Assembly: GCA_022749755.1 (NCBI GenBank)
Contig: CM040450.1
Span: 3,648,913-3,712,912 of the forward strand
Origin: Azadirachta indica
Lineage: Eukaryota; Streptophyta; Magnoliopsida; Sapindales; Meliaceae
Reading direction: 5' to 3'
DNA length: 64,000 bases
Position 1 is the stretch's first letter; each line of letters begins with the position of its first letter. The position numbers were made by a program, and so were the translations under genes. This document shows positions 21,142 through 31,603 of the stretch, one piece after another. A model generated the notes under the pieces. It saw only the letters and a list, made by a program, of their open reading frames with translations. It had not been told where the DNA came from and did not search any database.

Positions 21142-22084
21142 TTGCTAAGAATTATTTTCTTTTCTTTGGTGTCTGTTTGACATAAATTACTGATGAAAAT
21201 GGAGAAGTACTAATAAGAAAGCAGAAAATAAGAACAGGGGAAGCCCCGAAATTGGATAAAAAAAAATTGGGAAAAGCCGGCCGTAAGAATTTAACCCTGC
21301 GTGCTTGCAATATGTGTATGTGGGAAATTTTGTTATTTTTTGAATAAAAAAAGACAATGACGGTGCACGATGGCTAATCCAAGAATGTCAAGTCCTAGTT
21401 GATCCATAATGGTCCTCCTCAATTTGTCATTAACAATAATATAATCTAATCTACTATAATCTAATTTAATTTAAGCTAATATAGATATAACTTACTTTCT
21501 AAACCAGCCAACCAGGAAATGTGTGAATCAAACAAGGACTTTCCAATGATTTATGCTAAATATCGGTATGCTGTTTATGGGAAAAGGAAGACAAGCTACC
21601 CTTCAATTTGTAATAATGATAATTTAGTTTTTTTAAGTTTGAAAATATTGATATCTCTTTAACTTTAGCTCATAAAGTTAAATATAACTATAAAGAGAGC
21701 AGGGATAAAGTGAAAAATAGATTAAATTTCTCCAAACTTCAATAACAATATTCAATGTTGGCCCACCTTTGATTATTTAATTTATTTTTGTATTACAGAT
21801 AATTATTTAATTCATTAAAAATTAAAATTGGGATGCTTGAAATAATATGAATATTATTTTATTATTTATTTTAAATAATTTTACCTTTTTTGTAATAAAA
21901 TTAAGATTAACAGCAATCAAACTTCTAGCTAAAATTAATGTTGTCCGTAAGGAACTAAAAGTAGTACTTTAAATTTTATAAAAATATTGAATCATCATTA
22001 CTGTAAAATAAAGGGTACCTGGATGTTATTTTTCCTTCATAAACCTCACAAAAGGCGGGGACTAATTTGTTGAAAATAATATTT

Positions 22085-22340
22085 CAGAAAAATGTCTATT
22101 ACCCATGTATTTTGAACTAATTTTTTATTATTTCTATAGTTTATTTAATATTCCATCACTCTATAAATTTTTATTTTATCCTTTAATATTTTAAATATTT
22201 TCAATTTTACCATTTGTAAACCAATTGAACTGAAGAATAAAATAAAATAAAAAATAAATTAGGGTGTGATGAAATATTAAAAATAATATAAAAGATAATG
22301 GGATATTAATTAAAAAAATAAGAGGTAATGGACATTCTCC
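22085..22340. mobile_element. MITE with 9-bp target duplication (256 bp), family member 2
   Basis: Same family as 15637-15895 (GTCTATTACCC start, GGTAATGGACATTCTCC end, shared interior around CATTTGTAAACCAATTGAA). It is flanked by an exact 9-bp direct repeat, ATAATATTT, at 22076-22084 and 22341-22349. A 9-bp duplication is the hallmark of Mutator-like elements. Confidence 0.85.
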
Positions 22341-22894
22341 ATAATATTTTTCTTTATTATTTCATTCAATTCAAAGGATACAACTATTATTATCCAATAA
22401 ATAATATGCACTTTGATCAACGCTGTTATTCAAAAAATTGTATTTCAAGGAAACACGAAACCAAGTTGATCATGATTTAATTTTATAAAAAATTGCCAGT
22501 TTTTGACTTTTCTAAAAGTTATTTGAATAAATTTATTCACAAATACTTAAATCATAATTTTTCATTTTTTTACTTATGATGTAAATGTGAAGTTAAATGT
22601 AGGGTTTATTCGTTTTACTAATAATAACATTTGAAAAGCAACATTTTTATATGCTTATTCTTTTTATCAAACATTTAAACGGAAATAAATGGAGTAATTT
22701 ATCATAAATATTACTATTATTATTGCTATGTATAAATTAAAAATAATACTAAAATTTAAATAAATAAATAAAAAAGACAAAAACAACTTGAATAGTGGCG
22801 TAGTCGTGGTGCATGTGGTGGCAATAGGGGTGGGTGGGAGACAAGGTTATGATAATCAATGGACGTCGAAGAGAAGAATGCTGCTTTAGAAATA

Positions 22895-23300
22895 ATTTTA
22901 TATATTAAAAAAATTAACAAAAATTCATTCATGAATTCGAATAGAAAGGGACTAACCATCGATATGCAAGTTGCAATATTAGATTTCAAATGGTGAAAAC
23001 TAAACAACTTAATTTCAAGTATTCGACCTTAACTAATTTTTTTTTTTTTAATATAATAGTATTTGAGAGATCATTCTTGTAAACATATTCATAGCAACTT
23101 CTGACAAACAAAAAAGTTCACAATTTTCTCAAAGAAATATAATTAATGGATTAAAATACTATAATCTTTTAACAATTTTCAGTGTTAGAGAGTTTATAAT
23201 CCGGATGCCAATTATTCCCATTTGAAATTTCTTATTACTAGAAGATATATTTAAGTGATTTAATCCTTTTTCATATTTACTCAACTTAATAATTAATTAT
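22895..23300. repeat. Upstream repeat, copy R3 (holds the empty site)
   Basis: This third copy of the R block lies just upstream of glycosyltransferase copy 3. It reads through AATTAATTAT into GCCTTAAACC at 23300-23301 without the 1.2-kb element present at 13758-14968. Confidence 0.65.
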
Positions 23301-23477
23301 GCCTTAAACCTAAATTAAAGCAAACAAAGACAAGATCCAATAATCCAAATTCTTAATCTTTATGCGCACCCACAACTTCTATTTTGAAGTCAACGGATAC
23401 AGCATACATATATACCAAACTTACGAAACTCCCATATTTCATTTGCATTACAAGCTTTTCATTACTATTTCACAAAA

Positions 23478-24794
23478 ATGTTGAACACCAGGCTATTTAC
23501 CCAAACTGCCAAATCACCCGTCTTCTCCGCAATCTCATTTGCTCTAATAGTTTTTCTCGTTTATGCAGGAGGCTTCATTTATAAATTTTCTGTATATCCT
23601 TCAGAAATCAAAGCCAGTGAAGTTCTCAATGCACCACCACAAGCTCCCAGTGATACACAGAATGTTGGTGATAAAACTCCGCAAGTTCAGGCTCCCAAGG
23701 TCGAGAAAAGTTCAGATACGATTCCACAGGTTTCTACGGTACAGGAAATGAATGAAGCAGAAGAATTGGATGAAGAAGAAGATGGGGAAACTCCGCAACC
23801 TCTGATTCCTCCAGCCAAGGCTTCGAAAGAGCAAAGAATGGAGTGGTTCCGGAGAAAACTGCCGGAACTCGAGATTCTCAAGTCAACAAACAGGAGTCGG
23901 AAATTTCACGGTCGTGTCGTGAAATTCTTTGACCACCAGTGTGCTATTCAGTTCTTCATGATATGGTTTTCACCAACTCGGATGTTTGGTCCGAGAGATT
24001 TCCTGGCTGTTGACACTTTAATGAAAGCCAATCCTGAAGCATGTTTGGTGCTTCTATCGAGATCTCTCGACACAAGAAATGGCTACAAAATCCTGAAACC
24101 ACTACTTGATCGAGGGTTTAAAATTCTTGCGGTAACACCGGATTTGCCTTCTCTAGTGAAGAACACACCAGCTGAAGCTTGGCTGAAGAAAATAAAAAGT
24201 GGGAAAATCGACCCCGGTAAAAATCCATTAGCTATTCATCTCTCTGATCTCATTAGGCTTGCTGTGCTATACAAATACGGAGGAGTATACTTGGACACAG
24301 ACTTCATAATCCTGAAGGATTTCAAAGGTTTGAGAAACGCAGTTGGTGTGCAAGGTGCAGATCAAGTGACTCACAAATGGACAACATTAAATGGTGCAGC
24401 TATGATTTTCGACAAAGAGCAGCCGCTTTTGTTCGAATTCTTACAGGAATTTGCCGCCACATTTGATGGTAACAAATGGGGACACAACGGGCCTTACCTC
24501 TTAACGCGAGTCATTAAAAGAATTGACGATCCGTCTTGGTATAACCTTACAATTTTGCCTACAAAAGCATTTTATCCCGTAAATTGGGTTCAGATAAAGA
24601 GTTTTTACAAGACTCCAGCGACCCCGGAAGAATCAAAATGGGTGGAGGAAACGGTGCAGGAGCTGAACAGGGAGACTTATGGATTGCATCTATGGAACAA
24701 GGTGACGAGAGGATTCGTTATTAATGAGAGAAGTGTTATAGATAGATTAATAAAATCTCACTGCCTCGTTTGCAAAAGGACGTATAACTCTTAA
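23478..24794 (+). CDS. Alpha-1,4-glycosyltransferase, GT32 type (copy 3, intact)
   Basis: This single-exon gene encodes 438 residues starting MLNTRLFTQT. A signal anchor lies at about residues 15-36 (AISFALIVFLVYAGGFIY), followed by a Pro/Glu-rich stem with ELDEEEDGE and a catalytic domain with DXD at D273-T-D275, WGHNGPYLLTR, and the C-terminal CLVCKRTYNS. It is almost collinear with copy 2: they differ by scattered substitutions, with a few codons of length difference in the stem. This points to a fairly recent tandem duplication. It presumably has the same Golgi transferase activity, with the acceptor unknown. Its upstream region is compact (the R3 repeat directly precedes the promoter), whereas that of copy 2 is split by transposons, so the two may be expressed differently. 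Confidence 0.94.
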   Translation: MLNTRLFTQTAKSPVFSAISFALIVFLVYAGGFIYKFSVYPSEIKASEVLNAPPQAPSDTQNVGDKTPQVQAPKVEKSSDTIPQVSTVQEMNEAEELDEEEDGETPQPLIPPAKASKEQRMEWFRRKLPELEILKSTNRSRKFHGRVVKFFDHQCAIQFFMIWFSPTRMFGPRDFLAVDTLMKANPEACLVLLSRSLDTRNGYKILKPLLDRGFKILAVTPDLPSLVKNTPAEAWLKKIKSGKIDPGKNPLAIHLSDLIRLAVLYKYGGVYLDTDFIILKDFKGLRNAVGVQGADQVTHKWTTLNGAAMIFDKEQPLLFEFLQEFAATFDGNKWGHNGPYLLTRVIKRIDDPSWYNLTILPTKAFYPVNWVQIKSFYKTPATPEESKWVEETVQELNRETYGLHLWNKVTRGFVINERSVIDRLIKSHCLVCKRTYNS

Positions 24795-27599
24795 AGCCAA
24801 TTATTATTTTTTTATGTAATATTAATTTGTAAGAAATGTAGATGGGAGATAGCAGAAGCTTTTCATTTTGGTGAATAATTTGTAAACCTTTTTTCGTTTT
24901 GAATATATAACAAATTATTAGTTTATAGATTTTGTGATTTTGACGTGCATATTCATTTCATGTTATAAATCCTAAAGATTAAGCAATGTGTCTAGCGAAT
25001 TTATGAATATTCATGTTACTTTTTATATTTCTTTTTTGGTTTATAAGTTACCATAATTAAGAAAAAGAATTATTATCAATATGTGTTCCTTATCTGAAAA
25101 GTTATATATAAAAATAATGTAATGTAGTATTAAGACATAATTACTATATTCATTATTGAAAAAGTCAACAAGAATAAAGAATTAATAAACAAACAGAAAG
25201 CAACCATATGATTTAATATTCATTGTAACTTATAAAATGAAGCCAAGTTTCAATAATAAGGGATAAGTTCCTGTCTATCCTCGAGGTAAGTCTTCATGTC
25301 TGCAACATTCCAAAATTTGAAAAAATTAATAGCAATATGTAATACTCTACTGTCAATCAAAATATGTTAAAAATAAATGGTCGTAAAAAAAATAATATTT
25401 AATTTGGTTCTCTTTTCTCTTTTCTTTGTTCGTGTTCCTTTTTCTCCATTGTTTTAATTGTTTTTATATTGGTATATAATTAAGCTATTATAATGAAAAA
25501 TCCATAGGTGATTAAAAAAAGATGTTATTTTTTATTTAATTTTTTTGCTTTGTTTCTCTCTTTATCTATTCTTTATTTTTTAAATGCAAAAGTTAAGAGT
25601 CAAAAATCATATGAAAACTGAGAAAGAGAAAAAAAAAAAGTAGGAAAAATATTATATATATATAATCATGTCTTCTAGAAAAGATTATAAAGTAATCTTT
25701 CCGATTAGGGGTAACATAGATATTTTCCGTTTGAGAGTTAGAAGGAAAAAAAGCCAACTGATTCCATGCATTGGGCAGCTAAAAATTCAAAGAAGGAAGA
25801 ATGATAACAAGAAAAATGAAGTGTACTATGATCAAATATTGAATGAATATATAAAATAATCGAGTAGAGAAAAGAGAACAAGAATCTAGATCTTGACGTT
25901 CTCGTCATCATCAAGAACCCTTTTTTCTTGGTTACATGCATTAAGAAAAAGATCATCCTTGTCCTTAATCCTTACTCCTTGGTCAATTCATAACACAATG
26001 ATTCAGAACCTTCATCATGCATATATGTAATCAGTCATAAAAGACGCCATCAAGCTCATTTCATTGATTATATCTCAACTAAATTACTTCCATATCAATC
26101 ATACCCTATAATAGGATTAGATTGGTTTGGATTGGATTCAATAGAAATATAAAAATGAGTAATTATCAAATTGACTTTTATTTATAATAATATGTTAACA
26201 GTTTTTTATTTAATTTAAAATTTTATAGATATGAAAATTAGTATGTAATAATATAAATGCACGAGAAAATAAAAAACAAAATGTAAACTTTAATGATTCT
26301 TTACATTAGATATGAATTTCATTCCATTTAGTTTATTGGAGAGTGAGATGAGAATGTTATTAAAATAAAAATAGGAAATAACAAATTAATAATTAAATCT
26401 TTTTATTCTTAATTTTCTATATCATTAGATATTTCTATCATTGACCATTATTTTTTATCATAATTATACAATTAGTTATAATATTTATTACAATCTTTTT
26501 ACCCTTGACCAAACATTTAGACGAAAATGTGCAATGGAATGATTTTGCTTTTCTACCGCCGGCTAAGCTTTAGTCTATAGGATTACGTAAGTACACCGAA
26601 TATTACTGCTTGATTGTAGTATTTTTTTATTGTTAAATTTAAATTTTAAAAAAAAAAAAAAAAATTAGTCGTTGTATTCGTGAACTAAGTTGAGAGTGTA
26701 GAGGAAATTTTGTCTTTACCCATTCATAACCTTTTTTGTCAGTCTCCACGGTATTTGCATTAATGGCAAAAGAAAAAATGCTCCGACTATAACATTTAAA
26801 TTATAGGAAGAACCAACGAATATAATCTGGCTTTGCAATTTAGCATTATTTTTTAATAATCATTTTAACTTTTATACAGACTGAAATGTATCAAAAAAAA
26901 TTGTTAAAAGTTTGAGATCTAACATTTAAATGCTAATGTTCAAAAAAAAAAAAAAAGGACTAAACTATTTCAAGAAATGTAGGGACCTGAATGATAATTA
27001 CCGTTCTCCTAATGACTTTACAGCTGAATACGGAATACCTACCAAGTTCTAGTTTCTGCCGAATATTCTTTTATTCAAAACAAATCACAACTGAATCCAT
27101 GTGTAGCAGGTCAGAAACAAGTTGGCCCAATATGAAGAAAAAAAGGAGAATGAGAAAAGAACCTTAAGATTTGCCATCCCAGTCATTCTAACCCGACCCA
27201 GCCCAATTACCATCCCAACAGAGATTTTATATTTATTTCTTAATGTAAAGGTCATCCGAGTTACCATCATATTAAAAATCCATTACTCCTTATTGCGGGA
27301 TTATCTATCAACCGAAAACATATGATTTTCATCTTTTAATTGTTGACGAATCATCAATTTCTTCTACATTCTGTGACTTCTGGTCTTCCATGTCCACGGT
27401 ATCCTATCAAGTTTACATTGTTTGGCAGTTCGCACCCAGCCGAATATAAAGACATGTAGAAACCGCATTATTAAAAACAAAACTCCCGAGAAAATTGATG
27501 TTTTACATGCTTGCCACTTTGATCTGAAGAAATATGCATCCTCTAAGCAAGTTCTCTCTTTACTCAACTCTAATGACAGTGACAAAAGCTACTCGCAAG
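24795..27599. other. 3' flank of copy 3 and spacer
   Basis: No gene is supported. It is collinear with the 3' flank of copy 2 but lacks the TIR element and the expanded minisatellite. From about 26550 to 27215 it matches 18900-19640. Poly-A runs lie at about 26648 and 26944. The ATG ORF at 25668-25859 is not preserved in the sister flank and is probably chance. Confidence 0.55.
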
Positions 27600-28959
27600 A
27601 TGCTGAATCACAGGCTACTTAGCCGAGGAAATAACCCATCTTCTCTGCCATCTCATTTGCTGTTATATTTTTCTTTATTTATGCAAACAGCATCATTTTC
27701 AATCTTTCTGTTTACCCCCGTAGACATTAGATTTAGTGAAATTTTCGTGGAACCACAAAATCCCGATGTGATTTTTGAAGCACAGCAGATTACTACTAAT
27801 ATCCTCCACACAACAGAGATACCCAAAGTTGAAAGATGAGTGACGTCATCTTCCGAAACCATGTCAAAGAAAGCAGGCCACTTGCAGTGCAAGAAAATGT
27901 TGAAGAAGATAGCAGGACATAGCTTACTACACAAGCAACAAATGAAGATGACGACAGTGAAACTCTAGATCCTCTAATTCATCTCTCCATTCTCAACAGA
28001 GAAAGAAGAATGGAATGGTTCTGGACAAAATTGCCAGAACTTGAAATCCGTCGATGAACAACTTGACTCAGAAATTTCATGGTTGAGTTCTGAAATCCTT
28101 TAACAAACAATGTACCATTCAGTTCTTCATGGTTTGGCTGTCACCAGCACGGTCCTCTGGACCAAGAGAATTCTTAACTGCAGACACTGCTTAAAGCCAA
28201 CCCTCAAGCATGGTTGATGATAGTATCAAGATCCCTGGACACCAAACATGGCTGCAAAATCCGGAAACCACAGCTTAATCATGGCTTTAAAGTTCTTGCG
28301 GTCACACCAGACTTGCCTTTCTAGTCAAGAGCACTCCACCTGAAGCTTAGCTTGATGAGATAGAGAGTGGAAATAAGGATCCTGGTTATGTCCCATTATG
28401 CAACAATCTTTTTAATGTGATCAGACTCGCTATGTTATACAAGTAAGAAGGAGTTTACTTGGACACAGACTTCATAATTCTGAAAGATTTCACAGGGTTG
28501 AAGAATGTAGTTGGGGCACAATGTATAGATCAAGTGACCGTGAAATGGTCAAGATTAAATGGCACGGTTATGATATTGGGCATCCCATTCTAATCAGCTT
28601 CTTACAGGAATTTGCCACAACTTTTGATGGAAACAAATGGGGGTATAATGGACCTTAGCTAGTTTCCAGGGTCATTCAGAGAGTTGAAGGCGCACCTGGG
28701 TACGACCTTACTGTTTGCAACCTAGAGCCTTTTATCCAGTTGATTGAATTAAAATAACCAGGCTTTTTAAGAAACCTGAAACAGAGGAAGAATCAAATTG
28801 GATGGAAGACACAGTGACAGTGCTTCAGCTAAGCTGTAGTAGCTGGGTCTACACCTATGGAACAAAAGGACAAGAGCATTAATCACTGAAGAGGAAAGTG
28901 TCATGGAAAGACTAATAGAAGATAACTGTGCCCTCTGCCAGGGCACATATAATTCTTAA
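27600..28959 (+). pseudogene. Alpha-1,4-glycosyltransferase pseudogene, full length
   Basis: Homology runs from an ATG at 27600 (MLNHRLLSRG, matching MLNTRLFTQT of copy 3) to the terminal TYNS and TAA at 28957-28959. The first frame stops at TGA 27837-27839 in the stem. Further lesions include shifts near 28050-28100, TAA at 28444-28446 in place of the Tyr just before the DXD motif, TAG at 28656-28658 in the GHNGPY region, and other small indels. The DXD codons themselves (28462-28470) are intact. The number of lesions indicates older death than the fragment at 19641. Copy-3-type 3' flank precedes it (to about 27215). Confidence 0.92.
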
Positions 28960-29880
28960 GAGAAAATTTCTCATCCAATAGAGGTGAAGCTTCTTGAGTC
29001 GAATGTGTGCACCAACAGCAAATTAGCTCATAGAGAATCAATAGAAGCATTTTGCCACTTGAATAAGGAACATTTTTACTTGCTTTTGTGTTACCAATGT
29101 GTATTTCCATTTTCATTCTTGGCTTACGAGTGTAAAAACAAGAATGATTTGTTTGAGTCTTAGAAAAAAACAGATGTCCTCTCTTCCAATTTTTCATCTG
29201 AAATCATTAAGTATGATTCAGCAAGGTGCTCAAAGTATTGATCACAATACTGCAAGCTAATATCAGAGCTGTGCACCACATTGCACTTACTTCTAAGCAG
29301 TTTCCACGCACCAAATCTCAGCAACCTCTGAATCACTTGGTTGCACACAATCTGTACTACTATCTTCTGTCATTCTATTCTGTAAGTTAATCTCTTCTAC
29401 CATGAGGCTACATTCAAAGGTAATCCTACTATATCCACCAGATTCAAGAATATATTTGTGGGTCCAATATACTTAATGGATGCCCGGCGATTACTTATGG
29501 GCAAAGGCTTAGTTTTGAGTTTGTTCTGCAAGCACATTACTTAATTTGGTAGACACCAATTTGTAGTGGGAACCACTAACTTTTCTGCGTCTATTTTGAC
29601 CTCTAGTGATTTCATCCTTATTGGCTACAGGTTCAAAGCCAAATCACCCAATCTCAAACATGCATAAGCCTATATATCTGTCAGCACATAAAAATTCTGT
29701 CTTTTTCTTTCCTCAATACTACAATAATTATCTCTCCCAATGAGAATTCACAGAAGAAAATCAATAACAAGAGCATAACAGAGAATTCATTAATTCATGC
29801 AACGAAATTCAGGTAATAAAGCACCTCAAATGTTGCCGTAAAATTACAATAATGGAAGAAATTCACGAGCATTTACTCAA
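28960..29880. other. Spacer with decayed coding-like stretch (minus strand)
   Basis: There is no intact gene. On the minus strand, 29640-29270 reads like protein in several frames: a run containing FEPVANKDEITRGQNRRRKV at about 29630-29570, IKYIGPTNIFLNLVDIVGLP at about 29475-29416, and, from an ATG at about 29403, MVEEINLQNR...EVAEIWCVETA ending in TAG near 29293. Frames do not join, so this is probably a broken gene or old retroelement piece. I do not recognise the family. Confidence 0.35.
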
Positions 29881-30367
29881 TCAACTAGAGAACAAAGACT
29901 CATCAAGTTCAATATGGATTTTCTCATCATCGTCAAACCGGTCTTTCCTCGACGGAGCTGGAGGTGCCGTTACTTTCGGCGGTCCTCTTCCTTTCTTCTT
30001 ATCACGCGGCCTCGCCTGATAACCGAATTTAAAACAAATACTTCACGTAACTAAATTAACGACCAAACTGTTAACGGTCAGAAATACTTACATTTCCGAA
30101 GGAGTGATTGAAACGCTTTCCTTTGGCTGTTTTCTTATCGCCTCGGCCGCAGTAAACTGAATGATTAGCGAAAAATTAGGGCAGATAAAAAACAGAAAAT
30201 GAATAGAGACGAATAGTTTATAGTTGCAGACCGAAGGGGATTGAACGAGAGGGAGCTGCGGAGAGTGAAACCGAGTGGCTGAGAGAAGTTCCGAGAATTT
30301 GAGATTGAGAAGAAGAAATGCGAGATGGAGGTGTCATTGGCAGAGTCCCCAGTAGCTGTGACGCCAT
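29881..30367 (-). CDS. PSRP4: Plastid 30S ribosomal protein bS31c (PSRP4/Thx type)
   Basis: Three exons on the minus strand, 30367-30232, 30156-30092 and 30015-29881, join to 111 residues. The introns are only 75 and 76 bases and follow GT-AG. Exon 1 encodes a Ser-rich, acid-poor chloroplast transit peptide ([16 protein letters not shown]..., about 45 residues). The mature part begins [20 protein letters not shown] followed by [13 protein letters not shown], the signature of the small basic bS31/Thx ribosomal protein (bacterial GKGDRKT...RPR), which packs into the head of the small subunit. A plastid-type acidic tail ([20 protein letters not shown]) follows. Length fits PSRP4 of other plants. 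A TATA box lies at 30458-30466 and GGCCCA site II-like motifs near 30625, as is common for organelle ribosomal genes. The short divergent gene at 31142 lies upstream. Confidence 0.88.
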
Positions 30368-30457
30368 AGCTAACGGCTCTGCTTCTTTGCTTGGACGGTT
30401 TCAGGATAAGGTAAGGTCCGTAAGACCGCTTGCTTTTCATCTGTTTCCCTCTTACAC

Positions 30458-30466
30458 TTTTTTATA
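30458..30466 (-). promoter_or_regulatory. TATA box of the bS31c gene
   Basis: On the minus strand the sequence reads GTCTATAAAAAAG. It is about 90 bp upstream of the ATG at 30367, predicting a leader of about 60 bases. Confidence 0.5.
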
Positions 30467-30467
30467 G

Positions 30468-31141
30468 ACTGCAAGATACTAAAACCACTCAACTACAATT
30501 TTGAATACACCGAACCCCTTTTCGAAGTATTACATTTAGGACCCAGATGGGTGTATTTGGGTTCATTCTTATGCGAGCGCTTTGTTTGCTCCGTTATGGT
30601 CCACGATTGCAAAGCGTCTCAAAAGGCCCAGATAACATGGGCAATAAAAATACAGCCTTCTTATTCTCTATACATATCCAACTTACAACACTGTACTTCT
30701 CTTCAATACATCCCACAAAGTGTAACATATACAAACTCATTCATTCAAATTGGCGTTACTTCGTTATATCATTATGTTACATGTTATACATTTTTATGAG
30801 ATGAATACGAATAAATTATACAGAACATGTAAAAATAACAATATAATTTTTTTACAAATTAATTTGTATAGATTTTGAGCCTCTAGTGTTACTTTTCTTT
30901 TTTTTTTTTTTTTTTGAATTTATGTTGTATCACGTTAAAAAAAGATTACCTGATAATTTGTGACTACCACAACCAATAAGATGGTTAGTAAACGCTTGAT
31001 GCGCTTAACAATTACTAAATAAACATACACCTATTTTTGCTTAACAATTAGGTTGTTCAAATTTCCCAATAGTTATAGACTAAAAATGGCCCCTAAACTT
31101 AGGCAGAACTGTCATTGGACATAAACAAGGCTGAAGAAAGC
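30468..31141. other. Divergent spacer between bS31c and a small membrane protein gene
   Basis: Non-coding and AT-rich. GGCCCA (30625-30630) and TGGGC (30638-30642) are site II-like elements facing the bS31c gene. Poly-T lies at about 30898-30915. Overlapping ORFs at 30547-30804 have no family and lie in the likely promoter. Confidence 0.5.
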
Positions 31142-31603
31142 ATGACTCAAAAAGAAACCAAGCCATGGGGAAGGTCCTCAAAAGCAGGAAAAAAGAACCC
31201 CATTCATCTTCATATTCTATTCTTCTTCGCAGCTTCGATGATTCTTTGGAATAATTATAAAGGCAAGTAAAGGATTAGGCAAAAAATTGATGAAGGTAAG
31301 GTGACTGAAGTTCCAAGCTATCAGGACAAGATTTAGATCTATGGAATTATTAGCGTCGAACATGTCATTTAGAATTTCACATGCACATGCACATGCATAT
31401 ATGCATGTTCTTCTTCTGATTCTGAGATAAAATATAAAAGCACTTCCCTTAATCTAAGTAAAAGCACACTTCTTTCCCCTGTGCTTAGATTGCAAGCTTA
31501 TTAACTTAATTACTCTTTACAATGTGCAGAAAAAGAAGCACTTGTTTCCGCAGTTTTCTTGCTGGTTTGGATAATGGTGGGACTGAATCTTATGTGCAAG
31601 TGA
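31142..31603 (+). CDS. Small two-helix membrane protein (64 residues) with a GC-AG intron
   Basis: Two exons, 31142-31262 and 31530-31603, join in frame to 64 residues, MTQKETKPWGRSSKAGKKNP and onward. The basic, hydrophilic N-terminus (about 20 residues) is followed by a first hydrophobic segment (IHLHILFFFAASMILW), a charged turn (NNYKEKEA) and a second hydrophobic segment (LVSAVFLLVWIMVGLNLMC) ending in Lys before TGA. That is a helical hairpin with both ends probably cytosolic. The donor is AAAG|GCAAGT, the consensus of the rare GC-AG intron class, and the acceptor is TGTGCAG at 31523-31529. Without splicing the frame ends at TAA three codons later with a single helix. I do not recognise the family. 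It could be a small subunit of a membrane complex, which is a guess. It diverges from bS31c. Confidence 0.65.

Larger units (their letters stand above)
21142..23477. other. Spacer between block B and glycosyltransferase copy 3
   Basis: No gene is supported. It contains flank shared with block A to about 21575, a MITE with a perfect 9-bp target duplication (22085-22340), the R3 repeat (about 22895-23300) and the proximal promoter of copy 3 (GCGCACCCACAACTT, then AGTCAACGGATACAGCATAC), which is also found before copy 2. Confidence 0.6.

Noticed and set aside
30165..30440. 91-codon minus-strand ORF starting MKSKRSYG
   Set aside because: It is read through leader, exon 1 in a wrong frame and intron 1 of the bS31c gene; the spliced model explains the region.
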